Positions 13,401 through 23,856 of a DNA stretch of 64,000 nt are shown piece after piece (position 1 is the stretch's first letter; every line of letters starts with the position of its first letter). The stretch is from Sparassis latifolia. Taxonomy: Eukaryota > Basidiomycota > Agaricomycetes > Polyporales > Sparassidaceae. The stretch spans positions 2,542,001 to 2,606,000 of the forward strand of contig CM031561.1 in NCBI GenBank assembly GCA_018466975.1, given 5' to 3'. Made by a program: the position numbers and the translations under genes. Below the pieces are notes generated by a model, which did no database searches, had not been told where the DNA came from, and saw nothing but the letters and a program-made list of their open reading frames with translations.

Positions 13401-14540
13401 TCATTGGATTTTTGTTAGGAGCAATAGCTTCATTGCGTCGGCACATCTTGGTAATCGCAGTCAATACTGCTCATCGTCATTGATGAGCGGTATTCAATGG
13501 TTGATCTCATGGAACGGTGGAAGGATTGGGGGTGGGGGACACATTATGTCCTTCGTCTTCTCAATCCAGGCTTTTCGGTGTTCTTGTAGTTTCTCCTCAG
13601 ACGCTGTTGCGTCTGATGGTTCTACAAGTGTGGCGCGAATTTCTTTGTCTTTACGATGTTCGTTCAGTTCGAACGCCATTAAGTCATTTAGACCTAATGG
13701 GTTTGGCTGACCGAACTGGTCCCATCTTGGTTCATCCATCAAGTGTCTAGTCAGTGCGAACTTCTCCGAGATGTCAGAGAAACAGTCCTTTTTGGGCTGT
13801 TTCCTGTTTCTCGTGGTTGATTTTTCTTTCGCCTTGACATTTCCGTCATTCCCCTCCCCTCTTAGGACTGTCCCCAGTTTCGCACCATGAGACTGGGGCG
13901 GCTTTGCAGCCATTGGTCTCATTGCGGGGTCCTATTGCGGGTTGTCCGAGGTGATGGTGGTAACAGTACCGACGTTGTTGTGCACGCAGTAGTGTGAGTG
14001 CGACATATCCTTGCAATTCACAATGATTGTGGCCTCGTCCACTTCCGCGTAGGTCAGTATTTTTTGCCATTGGATCGATATGGTGCAGTTCTCGAAGTCG
14101 AGGACCACGCCATATTTATGCATGAACACTGTGCCTAGTACAGTGTCGTATCTATTGATATCGACAACATCTAGGTAGTGTTGTGCCTTTACTGGGCCTA
14201 TGGAGATTGTGGGTCGTGCACCATAATTGATGCGCGTCCTGCTTCCCTTGGTGCCCAGTTGAAGACCTATTTGGTCGTCCAGGTCGATTCGGTCCGCCTT
14301 CGAGATATACGCCATTTCCAGAGAAATGAAGTCCGTTGTGCACCCCGAATCGAATAGTGTATAGGTCTTGATCCCATTGATCAGGACCTCTGCACATAGT
14401 GTTCGTTGTGTCTGCGGGTTTCGCTGAGGCTGCATGGCTGGATCGGTCAGGTGTCGTACGCATGAGTCGTACAGCCATGCATTCCTCGAGGATCGTGCGT
14501 CTGTTGCATGTTCGCTAGCATGGAGGTGTATGGTCTGCAT
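10413..14540 (-). pseudogene. Chromovirus pol: protease, RT, RNase H, integrase, chromodomain
   Basis: The frame starts in an overlap with gag (14,447-14,540) and is offset by -1 relative to it, so pol would be expressed by -1 frameshifting. Domains in order: aspartic protease with LFDSGCTTDFIS (DSG in place of the usual DTG) near 14,330-14,370; reverse transcriptase with the YLDD box near 13,010; RNase H with ISDASLYGVGVMYG near 12,550; integrase with an HHCC zinc finger and the D-D-35-E residues (AIDFVGP, ISDWDSKF, GLSERT); and a C-terminal chromodomain (VDEIVGHCWDGNKIEFHVRW) near 10,500-10,570. Stops sit at about 13,930, 13,492, 13,450, 13,390 and 12,804-12,806. The last one falls where a Trp codon is expected. 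Confidence 0.92.
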
Positions 14541-17394
14541 ACACTTTCCAGGCGCATGGCGCCGAATCTCATTGATCCCAGGTGAATGTCGTAGTCATTA
14601 TTCCAGCCATCATCTCCAGATGGGGGTTCACGCTCATCTGCCAATGAGTACTGTGATCCCTCTGGGGCCCAGTCCGACTCAGGATATGTCTGGTATCCTG
14701 TGTCGTTCTGGTAGGGCCCTTCATTTCTGTCAGTTTTGGGAGTCGTCTCCTGTGGAGCCGGCTGCTGAACTGTAGCCTCCGGTTTCACCGGTTCTTGGTT
14801 TGCTTGTTCCTCATCCTCGGAGTGGTCATCGACTACACGTTGTGCATGTAGTCACACTGGCCGAGGTTTACCATAGTTCGGGCACATCGGGTCTGTCGAG
14901 AAGTGGCCCTTGCCACCGCAAGAATAACAAGTGACGTTTGCATTCGTCGTCTTGTTATTCGCTGGTGGTCTTAATCCCGAGACTGCCGGGTTTGTAGTAG
15001 GACGACCGCCCCCATGACGTTGTCCATCGTGTGGGTTCATCATTCTACGGCCAGCATTACCGGCCTGCTGTGCATGTCCTGGGTGTGCCCCTCCTCGTCC
15101 TTGTCCTTGCGGGCAGTAGCTAGGTGGTGCCGTCGATGATATCATCGGCGCGAGGAATGACATGGCCTTACTTGAACTCCAGGTCCCCGTATGGTCCCCG
15201 GTCTTCTGAGGCTGTCAGTGGTCCTTGTATGTACGGTATTGGTCCAGCCATCTGTTGCCCTGTTCGATCGCCAAAGCCGATCGATACAGTGCATCGATGG
15301 TGTGTTTCTCAGGTGATAGTAGGTGGGCTAGACGCATTATTACTTCTACCATTGGTAGCGATAACGCGTCCATAAACCTCTTCCGGAATGCATATTCCGT
15401 TAGGTATTGCACCATGCGATCTGCGTGGTGTAATAGTCTGTCGTATAGCTTGCTCACGCCTCCACGTGATAAGCTGTACATCGCCTTGTCGTACTTCTCA
15501 GATGCTATCAGCTCCGAGTCCTTGTGTAGGAATCGTCGGTGGAGGTGCGTCACCGCATCCTCGAAGTACCACTGTCGTACTTCGCAGTTCGGTGACTGCA
15601 TGTTCAGAAAGAACCAGTTGGCGGCGTCATCTTTAAGACTTTGCCCCAATATCCGCAGGCGATCTGCATCCATGGCATCGCCAGTGATGCGGAGAGTCTT
15701 GAAGTATTCCAGCAATTTCTGTAGCCAGACCTTGAATGTATCAAGATCGTCCTTCCCATCGTATTGTGGCAGTGGAGGCATCTTGGTGACTCTAAGGTAT
15801 GCTGGTGGTTCGTTGATGGGATCTCTTGATACCATCTCGTCCACCATTGTATGGATCCTCTCAATTGTGAGAGACGTATCCGAAGGTATCGCTCCTGGGC
15901 CATGCGATCATTGTATGGTCGCGTGGCCTGCGTGCGTACCTGGTGTGGCTGTTGTACTCATTCCCGGGAATCGAGGGGGTCAGTTCACTGCAGTAGGGAC
16001 TGCCGAGTTTGGCTGTGTCACTCCCGATTGGAATGTTACGTTCTGAGTAATGTTGGGCTATTGCGTAGTCGTCATTGCATTCACTGCAGGACCGTATGTC
16101 GGTCCTGCAGATCGTGTGTTCATTCCCACTATGGGCTGCCCTTGCAGCCCACGGGGGTATCCAGGTCCTGCAGGTCGCGTTGGTCAAGGAGCCAGTGGTG
16201 GTGGAGTCGATCCATTGGATCACAGTAGCCGTTGTCCTCCAGGTCGGTGTTCCCGGGATGGTGTTGCGGGCCTTCGACCATTTCTTCTGAAATGGTCGGA
16301 GTTATTCCCATCATCTCCGGGGTATGGACTGGAGTCGTTTGAATCATCACTTCCAGGGTCGCCTTCAGGAGCTGCTACTGGAGCCGTTCCAGATTGGAGT
16401 GATCCCCATGTCGCGCGAGGTGTCGATGATACCAGTGGTTGTACTCCGAATGCCCTTAATGCCCTTTCGGACTCTGAGGCCATCCGGTCCAAGTATCTGG
16501 TGTATATTAACACCCTTCGATTGTATTCCTTGTCCGGCTCTCCCTCTTGCTGTGGTCGGGCCAACCGACAGTACGTGCTCTCGATAACTATATCGAGAGC
16601 ACCAGCTGTCAGGTCCTCGACCTCTGAGGGGTATAATCCTCACTCTACCGCTATCTCCTCGATGGAGTTCCTCATTCCCGAGAGGACGGGTTGGTCCACT
16701 GGGTCAACTTCATCTCCTGAGGAGTTTTCGAGTTTGTCCATTATTCTTTCAAACTGCTCGTTCTGCGCGTGGCGGGTCCGTTCGTATGCCTCACGAATGG
16801 CCTGCATCTCGTGTTCTTGTTTTTCTTGTAGTTCATCGAGCTCGCAGTTCGCTTGTTCTCGAGCCCGCTGGAGTGCCTCTCAGGCTCTCTCTCTGCGCAC
16901 GCGTTCAGACGAACTCATGCTTGCAGTGCTTCCTGGGGCTCTATCCTTAGCGCGACGTATTTCGTCCACTAAGGAAAATGTTGATTGCGCTGGCAGGGCC
17001 GGGGATGGAAATCTCTGCGAGTAATGCGAAGGATGTCATGGCGTCCTTCCCATTCTCGTTGTTTCCATTTCTTCACTGGCCTGATGAGATGCAGTGGATC
17101 TCACCAGCGTTCTGATGTTACGGCCAGAGGCGGGTTCCCGCCACTGCTCATCCGTTCATCCGTTCGGCCTCCTCGTGTTGAGCGTGGGGGTTCGACATAC
17201 GACAGTGTAGGGGATCGTGGGGCTGGTGATGCCAGTTCTTGCCCACGGTCCGTTATTTCTGGGGCTGGCATGCCAGTGTCCGCATGCACGCCATCATTGG
17301 ATGCGCTCTCGGCCACATCTGCCAGAGCCGTGTGCTCTGCCTGTCTTGACTGGGAGCGTGTTATTCGTGTGTTTTTGGGGCCTTGACTTGTCAT
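14447..17394 (-). pseudogene. Chromovirus gag, broken
   Basis: The minus-strand frame begins with an ATG at 17,394. The N-terminal third is low-complexity. The central part (15,215-15,847) carries a typical Ty3/gypsy capsid signature (YDGKDDLDTFKVWLQKLLEY, later LGQSLKDDAANWF). A CCHC knuckle, CYSCGGKGHFSTDPMC, lies near 14,890-14,940. Stops at about 15,920, 15,212 and 14,849 are all TGA. The frame ends at 14,447 inside the pol overlap. Long open frames on the opposite strand here (15,225-16,046 and 16,050-17,024) are antisense shadows. Confidence 0.9.
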
Positions 17395-17483
17395 TGGGTG
17401 GCAAGTTAAGATTCTTGATTTCTTGATGGGGGTCTTTGCTGTCGAATAGAATTTTTCGCAGGGCGAAATGGACTGTAAAAAAG

Positions 17484-17737
17484 TATAATGGGGGGCGAGG
17501 CCTTATCGCACCGAACCTCAGATACAGTGCACCAAGCTCTATTCTGGAGTGTCGTGCGTGTATCAAGGTCGTGGTGTGTTAAGTCTCTGACTTCAACACA
17601 CTGACGCGCGCTCGATACATGCAGAGCGCATACAAATAGTACACAACAATTATGTAATACACAATGAGATTAGATAAGATTAGGGCACAAGTACCGCTTG
17701 GTACTTGTGCCCTGCAATACAACAGCAGCACGTTACA
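17484..17737 (-). repeat. 5' LTR of the chromovirus
   Basis: This 254-bp LTR starts TGTAACG on the minus strand at 17,737. I could not match the sequence just inside it (17,460-17,483) to a tRNA 3' end, so the primer-binding site is unassigned. Confidence 0.95.
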
Positions 17738-17913
17738 CAGAGTGGTTGAATCTAATGAAAGGGAGTGTAATATATTCAAAAAAAGTGTAAATGTGCCCAG
17801 TGGAGGGTACACTTCACTTAGATCAGACGAAAACAAAACAGGTACAAAAACATTTTGTTGCCATAAGAGGAAGAGATCATTACTACAATACAAAGCAGAG
17901 AGCATGTGCATAC

Positions 17914-19878
17914 CACTTCAGGGTACCCTTTGACCTAGCTCTTAGCTTCAACATAATCTATAGTATGTTGTAGCTAAGACCCTCTCAGGTGTCAGACAGA
18001 CCATGGTACCAACACATGTCCCAGGGCATTATATGAGATTACCCTGGATATAGACAGAGCATAAGCTGATCCAATGGCACAATTATCATATCCTATAGTA
18101 CTAGGGTATTGATATTTATATCTCAGTATTACTGGTTATCCCATGATGCCAGGGGTATATAAAGATGTCCAATTATTAGTAAAAAATGTATTTTTACGCT
18201 ATTAAATGTGTAGTTTTTTAAACTTTATTCCACTGTCATATTGTCTCAGCCTTAACTATAAAAACAGTGACTATAGTGCTCTGAACAAGCAATTTATTTG
18301 CACATTATATAAAATGGGATCTCTCATTTTAAGGACATCCTAAGATATAATTTATAGATTCACAGATACTTAGTCTCTTCTTTAGCCTAAAGCTTCTATT
18401 AAACTACTATAGTTATCTAGAGATCTATACTAACAGTTGAATTATTAAGGTTTAAGAGTGACAAGTTCTTACATGGGATATCTCATCACATAAAGTAATA
18501 TCCTATAATATAAGGATTAGTCTATTTAGAAACCCCTGCAGGAAAATAAACCCACCTTCCCCCGGAACCGCTGAAGAGAAAAATGCGAAGATGGAAATAC
18601 CATCAAAAAAAGATCAATTGACACCAACGACGGCGCCAACCATTGACACCGAGTACCGCGCATCCTTGACAGGGCGGACCGCATCCGCATCGTTATTAGA
18701 GACGATGAGCAATGACCAGCCGCCGAATTTTGGTGTGTGCTATTTCTTTGGTTCTGTGTGGCAAGATGTCCACTTGATACAAAGCCTTTTCATCTCACCT
18801 TAACAACAATGGGACACCACTACTCGACACAATAGGCGATAAGCGGCACCCGACGAATGACATTGGAGACACTGATGCACGCCAGCGTGCGGTGAATGTG
18901 TGCGCCCTCGCTGAGTTCGACAGCGGACCCGGGAGACCGCTGGTAAACATTGACAGGTGAGCATCTTCGAATTTTTTCAGAGCCATCATGAAATTACCAA
19001 AAGCAGGGGGGGTTTCTGTGTAAACCGGGTTTCTGAATAGACTAATCCATAATATAAAGGTGTGATTCAGTGAATGCATTTCTGACTGCAACTTGACTGA
19101 AATCTTAGATCAAATGCCTTTCTTTTTTTATTCAAATACAGTATATGATAGGAGATATAACAAGATTATATCTCCTTTGCTAGTATATTAGTAGACTGAG
19201 TTGTTCTATTTCTTGAGACAATTAGTGAAAATTGTAGTATAGCTATGACACATACTATATGTCAAAGATTATATCATGTTAGTCTGAATATTATATTAGA
19301 AAATATAAAATTGATTTTAAAACACAAGAATAAACATTGTTGTTTAACCTGTCTTAGTTATTCTATGAGCTAATGAAGTTGTTATATATACTATTAATAG
19401 TAATATAGTCTTTATAACATTATAAATGCATATGAAAACTTGACATAGGATATTCAACTTTCTACAAATATTTCACCTTATATAAAGTGTAAATAAGGCA
19501 CTTATTTACAGTATTCTAGTCACTATTCTTATAATTAAGACTTATATAATATGATAGTAGAACATAGTATTAAAAAACTATACATACAATAGTCTAAAAA
19601 TACATCTTTTACTAATAAGACATCCTTATATACCCCTGGCATCATAGAACAACCAGTAATACTGGGATATAAATATTAATACTCTAATACTATAGGATAT
19701 CCTATATGATAATTGTGCCATTGGACCAGCTTATGCCCTGCCTATGCCATGGATAATCCCATATAATGCTCTAAAATATGTGTTGGTACGATGGTCTGTC
19801 TGACACCTGAGAGGGTCTTAACTATAACTATAGATTATGTTGAAGCTAAGAGCTAAATCAGAAAGGTACACTGAAGTG
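17914..19878. mobile_element. CACTA-like non-autonomous DNA transposon (1.97 kb) with 3-bp duplication
   Basis: Termini are CACTTCAGGGTACC at 17,914 and the inverse GGTACACTGAAGTG ending at 19,878. Long terminal inverted repeats of about 310 bp (to roughly 18,230, and from roughly 19,565) share blocks such as CAGGTGTCAGACAGACCAT. The element is flanked by TAC on both sides (17,911-17,913 and 19,879-19,881), matching the 3-bp duplication of CACTA elements. No transposase is visible. The interior at 18,541-19,090 has clearly higher GC than the AT-rich ends and looks like captured DNA. Confidence 0.8.
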
Positions 19879-20029
19879 TACATACCTTTGTTGCAGTGAG
19901 GGAGAGAGAGTAATGAAGGGCAATGAAGTTGAACAATATATAAACAGTACGAAATAGGAAGGAGGAGCAAACAAGCTGTTGTAAACACATGAGCAGGGTT
20001 ACATAATTCAACTTAAGACCAGTCCAATT

Positions 20030-21223
20030 ATCTCAGAATTTGAGGAGATTTGAAGTCTCACTTGATGCCAGACATTTTTATTAAATCACCCAAGTTGTAT
20101 GTCAATCTGAAAGTTATCCTAAAAATGAAAAACTTATTATGAAGTTATTTCTACTTTAAAATAGGTTTCAAATAACTTTCAGATAAGCAGTGCCACTTAC
20201 ACTAAACTGATTCACTCTATCTTTCAAATAACACTTGCATACCCCTGCCAACTTATTGGAAATTGCTTCCAGCACTGATTGTCTCAGAATTTATGGAGAT
20301 TTGAAGTCTTACTTAATGTCAGACATTTTTTATTAAATTATCCAAACTCACTGAATGCAATTTTCAATAAATTATCCAAACTCACTGAACGCAATCTCCA
20401 ATACATTAGTAGGAGTAAGTGAATGTTATAGATAAAGCGAATAAATTTAGTGTAAGTGGCATGGCTTACAAGAGACTTATCTGAAAGTTATTTAAAACCT
20501 ATTTCAAAGTAGAAATAACTTTATAATAAGTTTTTGCAATGGGTCGATTCTGACGACTGTTACTCATTATGGACTGCTTACTGATTACCTAAGCAAGTTG
20601 CTTTCAATCCTTTACATTCACCATCTAGCTGTACACACTCAGTCTTAGCTTAGTTTTAGCTATATATTGAGTCCACTGCAGCCCTGGTGAGCCTAAGGAT
20701 TTAGGCTGCTTGCAGTTTTCCATTTTTACTTTCAGATAAGTCTCTCCTAAGCAGTGCAACTTACACTAAATTTATTCACTCTATATTTCAAATAATTTCC
20801 CCAACTTATTAGAAATTGCATTCAGTGACTGCATGTCAAGATGTATGACAAACACTGAATGCAATTTCCAATAAACTAGTGGGCATTACCTAAAACTTAC
20901 TTGAAAGTGCAAAAGTTTAGCATGAGTGGCTCAAGACTTATCACTGGATGCAATTTCCAATAAGTTGGCAAGAGTACGTGAATGTTATTTGAAAGATAGA
21001 GTGAATAAGTTTAGTGTAAGTGGCATGGTTTACAAGAGACTTATCTGAAAGTTATTTAAAACCTACCCCAAAATAGAAATAACTTCATAATAAGTTTTCC
21101 ATTTTTAGGATAACTTTCAGATATGTCTCTCCTAAGCAGTGCAACTTACACTAAATTTATTCACTCTATCTTTCAAATAACTTTTGCATAGTCTTCCCAA
21201 TTTATTGGAAATTGCATCCAGTG
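20030..21223. repeat. Cluster of related inverted and direct MITE-like repeats
   Basis: Several copies of one AT-rich repeat lie here in both orientations (about 20,090-20,275, 20,350-20,545, 20,720-20,830 and 20,855-21,223). Shared blocks include AATTTCCAATAA, TATCTGAAAGTTAT and TTTAGTGTAAGT. A direct repeat of about 60 bp starts at 20,033 and again at 20,281 (TCAGAATTTxxGGAGATTTG). Nothing in the region looks coding. Confidence 0.7.
20942..21223. mobile_element. MITE, 282 bp, foldback type
   Basis: This is the best preserved copy in the cluster. It starts CACTGGATGCAATTTCC and ends with the exact inverse GGAAATTGCATCCAGTG. The arms are about 120 bp, so nearly the whole element is a hairpin. 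TTAT occurs directly on both sides (20,938-20,941 and 21,224-21,227) and may be the target duplication. There is no coding capacity. Confidence 0.65.
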
Positions 21224-21697
21224 TTATCTAAACTTTGTGGTAGATAACTTATTGTAAAGTTATGTCTACTTTGGGATAGGTTTCAAATATTTTCAGAAGA
21301 GGCTCGAATTACGGAAAATTTATTTAATCTATCTTTACCATAAATTCACAATAAATATGGGCAGCTTATTGAATGATGCATCCCGTGAAAATCTGATTCC
21401 AGGAGACTATCCACAACAACGACATGTGATAATACTACAAAGATAGTAAGTGCATGCAGAGTGAGGTCTGTGATGTAATGCATGAGGCTACACAACCCCA
21501 AAGGACGTAAATGTGAGACTGTGAGGACGGACGAGGGATAACATGAGACTATGTGCACTGTAGTGAGCCACCATGCAGGAGGAAAATAAAAATGTAGGCA
21601 AGATGCAAGGAAGCTAGATTATAAAATATACCGAGTCCATTTCGTTAGATCAAGTCATGATCATCGGTTCGACCGCGCGGGCCATCCTTTCGCATAT

Positions 21698-21726
21698 CCG
21701 TCCGTCCGTCCGTTCGTTCGTTCGTT
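21698..21726. repeat. Tetranucleotide microsatellite
   Basis: About three CGTC units grade into four CGTT units, just downstream of the stop of the minus-strand gene at 21,754. Confidence 0.85.
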
Positions 21727-21753
21727 AATCCAAGGTGTTAGATCTTGCAGGCC

Positions 21754-23262
21754 TCATCGTCCGGGCCAGAGCATCGGCTCATTTCCCTTGTCAGGGGAAT
21801 TCGGCTCGTCCATGGGGTCCACTTCCCTCAGGACGCCGTCCGCATCCAGTTCCATGCCAGCGATCCTCGCGTCCTGCTCACCATCCTGGGTCGACTGCGC
21901 GTTAATTCCCGTGCGTGCATCCGAACTAGTCTCAACGTCAAGCCACGCCGCCCGCGCCATAGGCAGTGGTGTTAGCGGTTGCAGCTGCAGCGGCAACTCC
22001 ATCGGTTGCGCAACACGAGCTGCGACAAGTTCTGCAGATGAAGTCGCCCCGTCGACGGCGGGTGGTGGCGAAATCGGCCGAGGTGACGCCGTCCAGCGAT
22101 ATCCATAATACAGTCCGGGTGCAGGTGCGGGACTCGGCGAGCTCGCTCGACTTTCCTGCGAAACCTGTACATCCACATGTATTCCGCGCCCGTGAGACGG
22201 GTGCCCAGGAAACCCGTATGGCCGCGACGGCGACACGTGGTCTGCAAAGAACGTGTAGACGTAGAACGCTGACGTCCTACGCCCACTCCCCGACCCACGT
22301 CCCGCTGCCGGAGGGCGACACTGCCAATACCGCGGACCGCTCGGGTGCAGTGCCGGAGGTGTGCGCACCGCTGAATTCCGAGAGAAGATGCCCTCCGACG
22401 CCGCCTGGCAGGGCAGATAGCGCGTCCCTAGCGTGTTCCCGCTGCGGAGACCTCAGAAACGAGAATAAAGAATAAATCCAGACCGCACGACGTACCATAC
22501 CGCGCACCCTATTCCCTCGCGCACGCACCCGCATGCGCTCTTCATCATCTTCGCCACCACCGAGCGTTCAAAATAAGATGCGTCAAGCCCGACCACAACC
22601 TCTGTCGCCTCCTCCTTGCCCACCCACACCCCCCGCGGCCGCTGCGGGTACGCACGCATATGAACCAGAGCGCCGCACCCGTTCGTCCGTCGCGCCGCCT
22701 GTGAGCTCGCACGTCCAGAGGCTGAAGTAGACGCCGACCGAGATCTACTACGGCCTGGCAAAGGCGATGGCGCAAACGACGGCCCGTGCAGCCCAGTCAC
22801 CGCAGACGGGCCCCATTCTTCTCCGCCGCAGAAGAGCATGAACTCCTCTTCCTCTTCGCCCTCTCTTCTTTGTTCTTCCGTCTGCGCCCCTCTCGCGGCG
22901 CCGCTACCCTCACCTCTGTCGTCCACATTCCAATCTCTCCACTCGCCGCCGCTGTACGTGTATTCGTCTTCGCCTGCAAGCTCCGTGGGGACGTAGGGTG
23001 GCGTAGGCGTCCTCGAGGGCACTACCACGATTGGCCGTGGAGCAGAGTTTGAGCTGGACATGTATGGGGGTGCAGGCGGTGCTCTTGCGTGATCTATGCG
23101 CATAGCACCTCGACGGCGTAAACGAGAAGCTTCTCCCGTACGCACGAGGTCCGAGAGGACGATGGAGTCGTCGGCGTCGATTGGTTGGGGAGCGACGTTC
23201 GAGCGGCGGCGAGTTTCAGGACGCTGGCTGTATTCCGAGTGTCGACGGTATACCTGGGGCAT
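21754..23262 (-). CDS. Hypothetical protein with conserved Cys/Gly motif
   Basis: Two exons (23,262-22,496 and 22,441-21,754) with a 54-bp intron (donor GTACGT, acceptor CCGCAG) give a 484-residue protein. The splice joins SACGCVREGIGCAV to CGNTLGTRYLPC, rebuilding a motif with spaced cysteines that looks like a small metal-binding or structural site. Just before it lies VVGLDASYFERSVVAKMMK. The N-terminal 150 residues and the long C-terminal tail are disordered (Arg, Ser, Pro rich, with an acidic block EEQRREGEEEEEF). The start at MPQVYRRHSEYSQRP is chosen because upstream in-frame sequence looks like 5' UTR. I recognise the pattern as a fungal orphan type but know no function. All following genes up to 37.5 kb are also on the minus strand. 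Confidence 0.7.
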
Positions 23263-23856
23263 TCCTGTGCGAATATGGAGTAAAACAGAGTGAAGTCGGT
23301 TTGCTGTCGAGGTGGTATGAGATGAGGAGGTGAGGCGGCGGCGAGGAGAAGGTGAGGTGCCAAATTGGCTTATGTAATGCTCCCTTTTGCTTCCGTCGGC
23401 TGCACGCTGGAAGGAACAAATTCGAACAACAACATTGAACTTTATTTTCTGGGTGACGACGACCATACATCGTGAGGAGAATATGTGTTGACGGCTACAA
23501 AAAAGGTTTCTCAGGGTATTTGTAGACGATATCTGATCTGTTGACCGACTTAGGTTACGAATGCTCTACAATTACTTACCTCACACAGCTCGGTACCGAC
23601 ACAGAAGCTTCGTGGATCCACAACCTTCATCAGAGGGTACTAAACGAGAGGCGACCACAGGACTGAAGTGTTCTAGTGTCTGACTCGTGGAAATTAGATG
23701 GGAAAGCCTCGCCAACTGTGGGATAAGTACCGTGGACAAGCGAAATCATGTCTTAGATCTGAGGCCTTGCCTTCGCCGGATTCTGTAACGGAAGGCCGCA
23801 TTGATGAGCATGAAGCCCGTTAAAGTCCAAGGTGAATGAATAGATGATAGATAATG
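23263..23856. other. Intergenic region
   Basis: This holds the 5' flank of the Cys-motif gene and the 3' flank of the Nudix gene. No further gene, RNA or repeat is apparent. Confidence 0.5.

Larger units (their letters stand above)
7543..17737 (-). mobile_element. Ty3/gypsy chromovirus, complete but inactivated (10.2 kb)
   Basis: Both LTRs are present (7,543-7,795 and 17,484-17,737) and the element is flanked by a perfect 5-bp duplication, CAGAG, at 7,538-7,542 and 17,738-17,742. Read on the minus strand the order is LTR, gag with CCHC knuckle, retropepsin, reverse transcriptase, RNase H, integrase, chromodomain, an additional ORF, polypurine tract, LTR. This is chromovirus (Ty3/gypsy) organisation. 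Every reading frame is cut by premature stops, so the copy cannot be active. The two LTRs differ by about ten substitutions, all transitions, plus one indel, so the insertion is not recent. Confidence 0.95.

Noticed and set aside
15225..17024. Two long plus-strand open frames (273 and 324 codons)
   Set aside because: They are exact antisense shadows of chromovirus gag, have no recognisable domain and no fungal splice or codon signature of their own.
17906..19886. 9-bp target duplication (GTGCATACC/GTACATACC), which would suggest a hAT, Mutator or KDZ type element
   Set aside because: It requires one mismatch, whereas moving the boundary by one base gives CACTT ends with a perfect 3-bp TAC duplication, matching CACTA elements.
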